From assembly GCA_002440265.1 (NCBI GenBank), contig DJSG01000029.1, positions 21,068-34,447 on the forward strand: a DNA stretch of 13,380 nucleotides, written 5' to 3'. The translations under genes were made by a program, and so were the position numbers. Every line of letters begins with the position of its first letter. Positions within the stretch are counted from its first letter, which is position 1. The notes beneath the pieces were generated by a model, which worked only from the letters and a program-made list of their open reading frames with translations, did not search any database and was not told the DNA's origin. This DNA comes from Bacteroidales bacterium UBA6340 (GTDB lineage: Bacteria; Bacteroidota; Bacteroidia; Bacteroidales; Paludibacteraceae). Of this stretch, positions 13,302 through 13,380 are shown in pieces.

Positions 13302-13333
13302 CAAAGGTACTGCTTTTTTTGCACTTGGGCAAT
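13302..13333 (-). promoter_or_regulatory. Predicted promoter of the rlmL-queA-uvrB operon
   Basis: On the minus strand, ATTG (13333-13330), 20 bases, then TACCTTTG (13309-13302) fits the Bacteroidetes primary promoter. It lies upstream of the 22-base tandem array, so the array would be transcribed as 5' leader. The remaining bases to 13380 hold nothing I can identify. Confidence 0.65.
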
Positions 13334-13380
13334 AACCCGTACCAATGTCGGGTCAAGACTATGAGATTAGTATGTGATTA

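Overview
The window reads as a chromosomal segment of a member of the Bacteroidales, probably a Prevotella- or Porphyromonas-like lineage with a type IX secretion system. Four things in the sequence point there: an apt-uvrC gene order; at least five Bacteroidetes-type promoters (TTG or TTTG, 20 bases, then TAnnTTTG); A/T-rich leaders in place of Shine-Dalgarno sites; and a small secreted protein ending in a type IX C-terminal sorting domain. Gut Bacteroides mostly lack that secretion system, so I favour a relative that has it. The assignment is inferred from gene content, not from a marker-gene search.

Layout. Bases 1-2537 (+) hold the 3' end of apt, then uvrC, then tsaE, probably one transcript. 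Convergent to them on the minus strand is a pair of alkyltransferase genes: ogt (3528-3010), followed 11 bases later by a 113-residue MGMT/ATL-like gene that keeps the reactive Cys (2998-2657). A small heat-shock protein gene (3804-4244, +) diverges from ogt. Its upstream region carries overlapping palindromes and an 11-of-12 match to the sigma-54 promoter consensus. Bases 4245-4571 hold two strong hairpins and a possible remnant of an outer-membrane beta-barrel gene. Next on the minus strand is a 498-residue CoA-transferase of the acetyl-CoA hydrolase family (6068-4572), then two secreted proteins: a 369-residue protein with a C-type-lectin-like C-terminus (7363-6254) and a 155-residue type IX secreted protein (8070-7603). 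The last part is a tight minus-strand operon, rlmL-queA-uvrB (13183-8490), with a 4-base overlap and then a 3-base gap.

How the genes work together. Four genes serve DNA repair: uvrC and uvrB in nucleotide excision repair, ogt in direct reversal of O6-alkylguanine, and the MGMT-like gene, whose relatives can flag alkylated bases for excision repair. tsaE, queA and rlmL modify tRNA or rRNA. The CoA-transferase belongs to the acetate/succinate fermentation typical of the group. Most of the window is ordinary core genome.

The unusual layer is a dense set of short repeats: 22-base tandem repeats in the rlmL leader, 11-base and 9-base arrays between genes, GC-rich palindromic elements around 7371-7602, and 7-base and G-rich tracts inside the queA reading frame. 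I see no CRISPR array, tRNA, rRNA, transposase or complete novel defence system.
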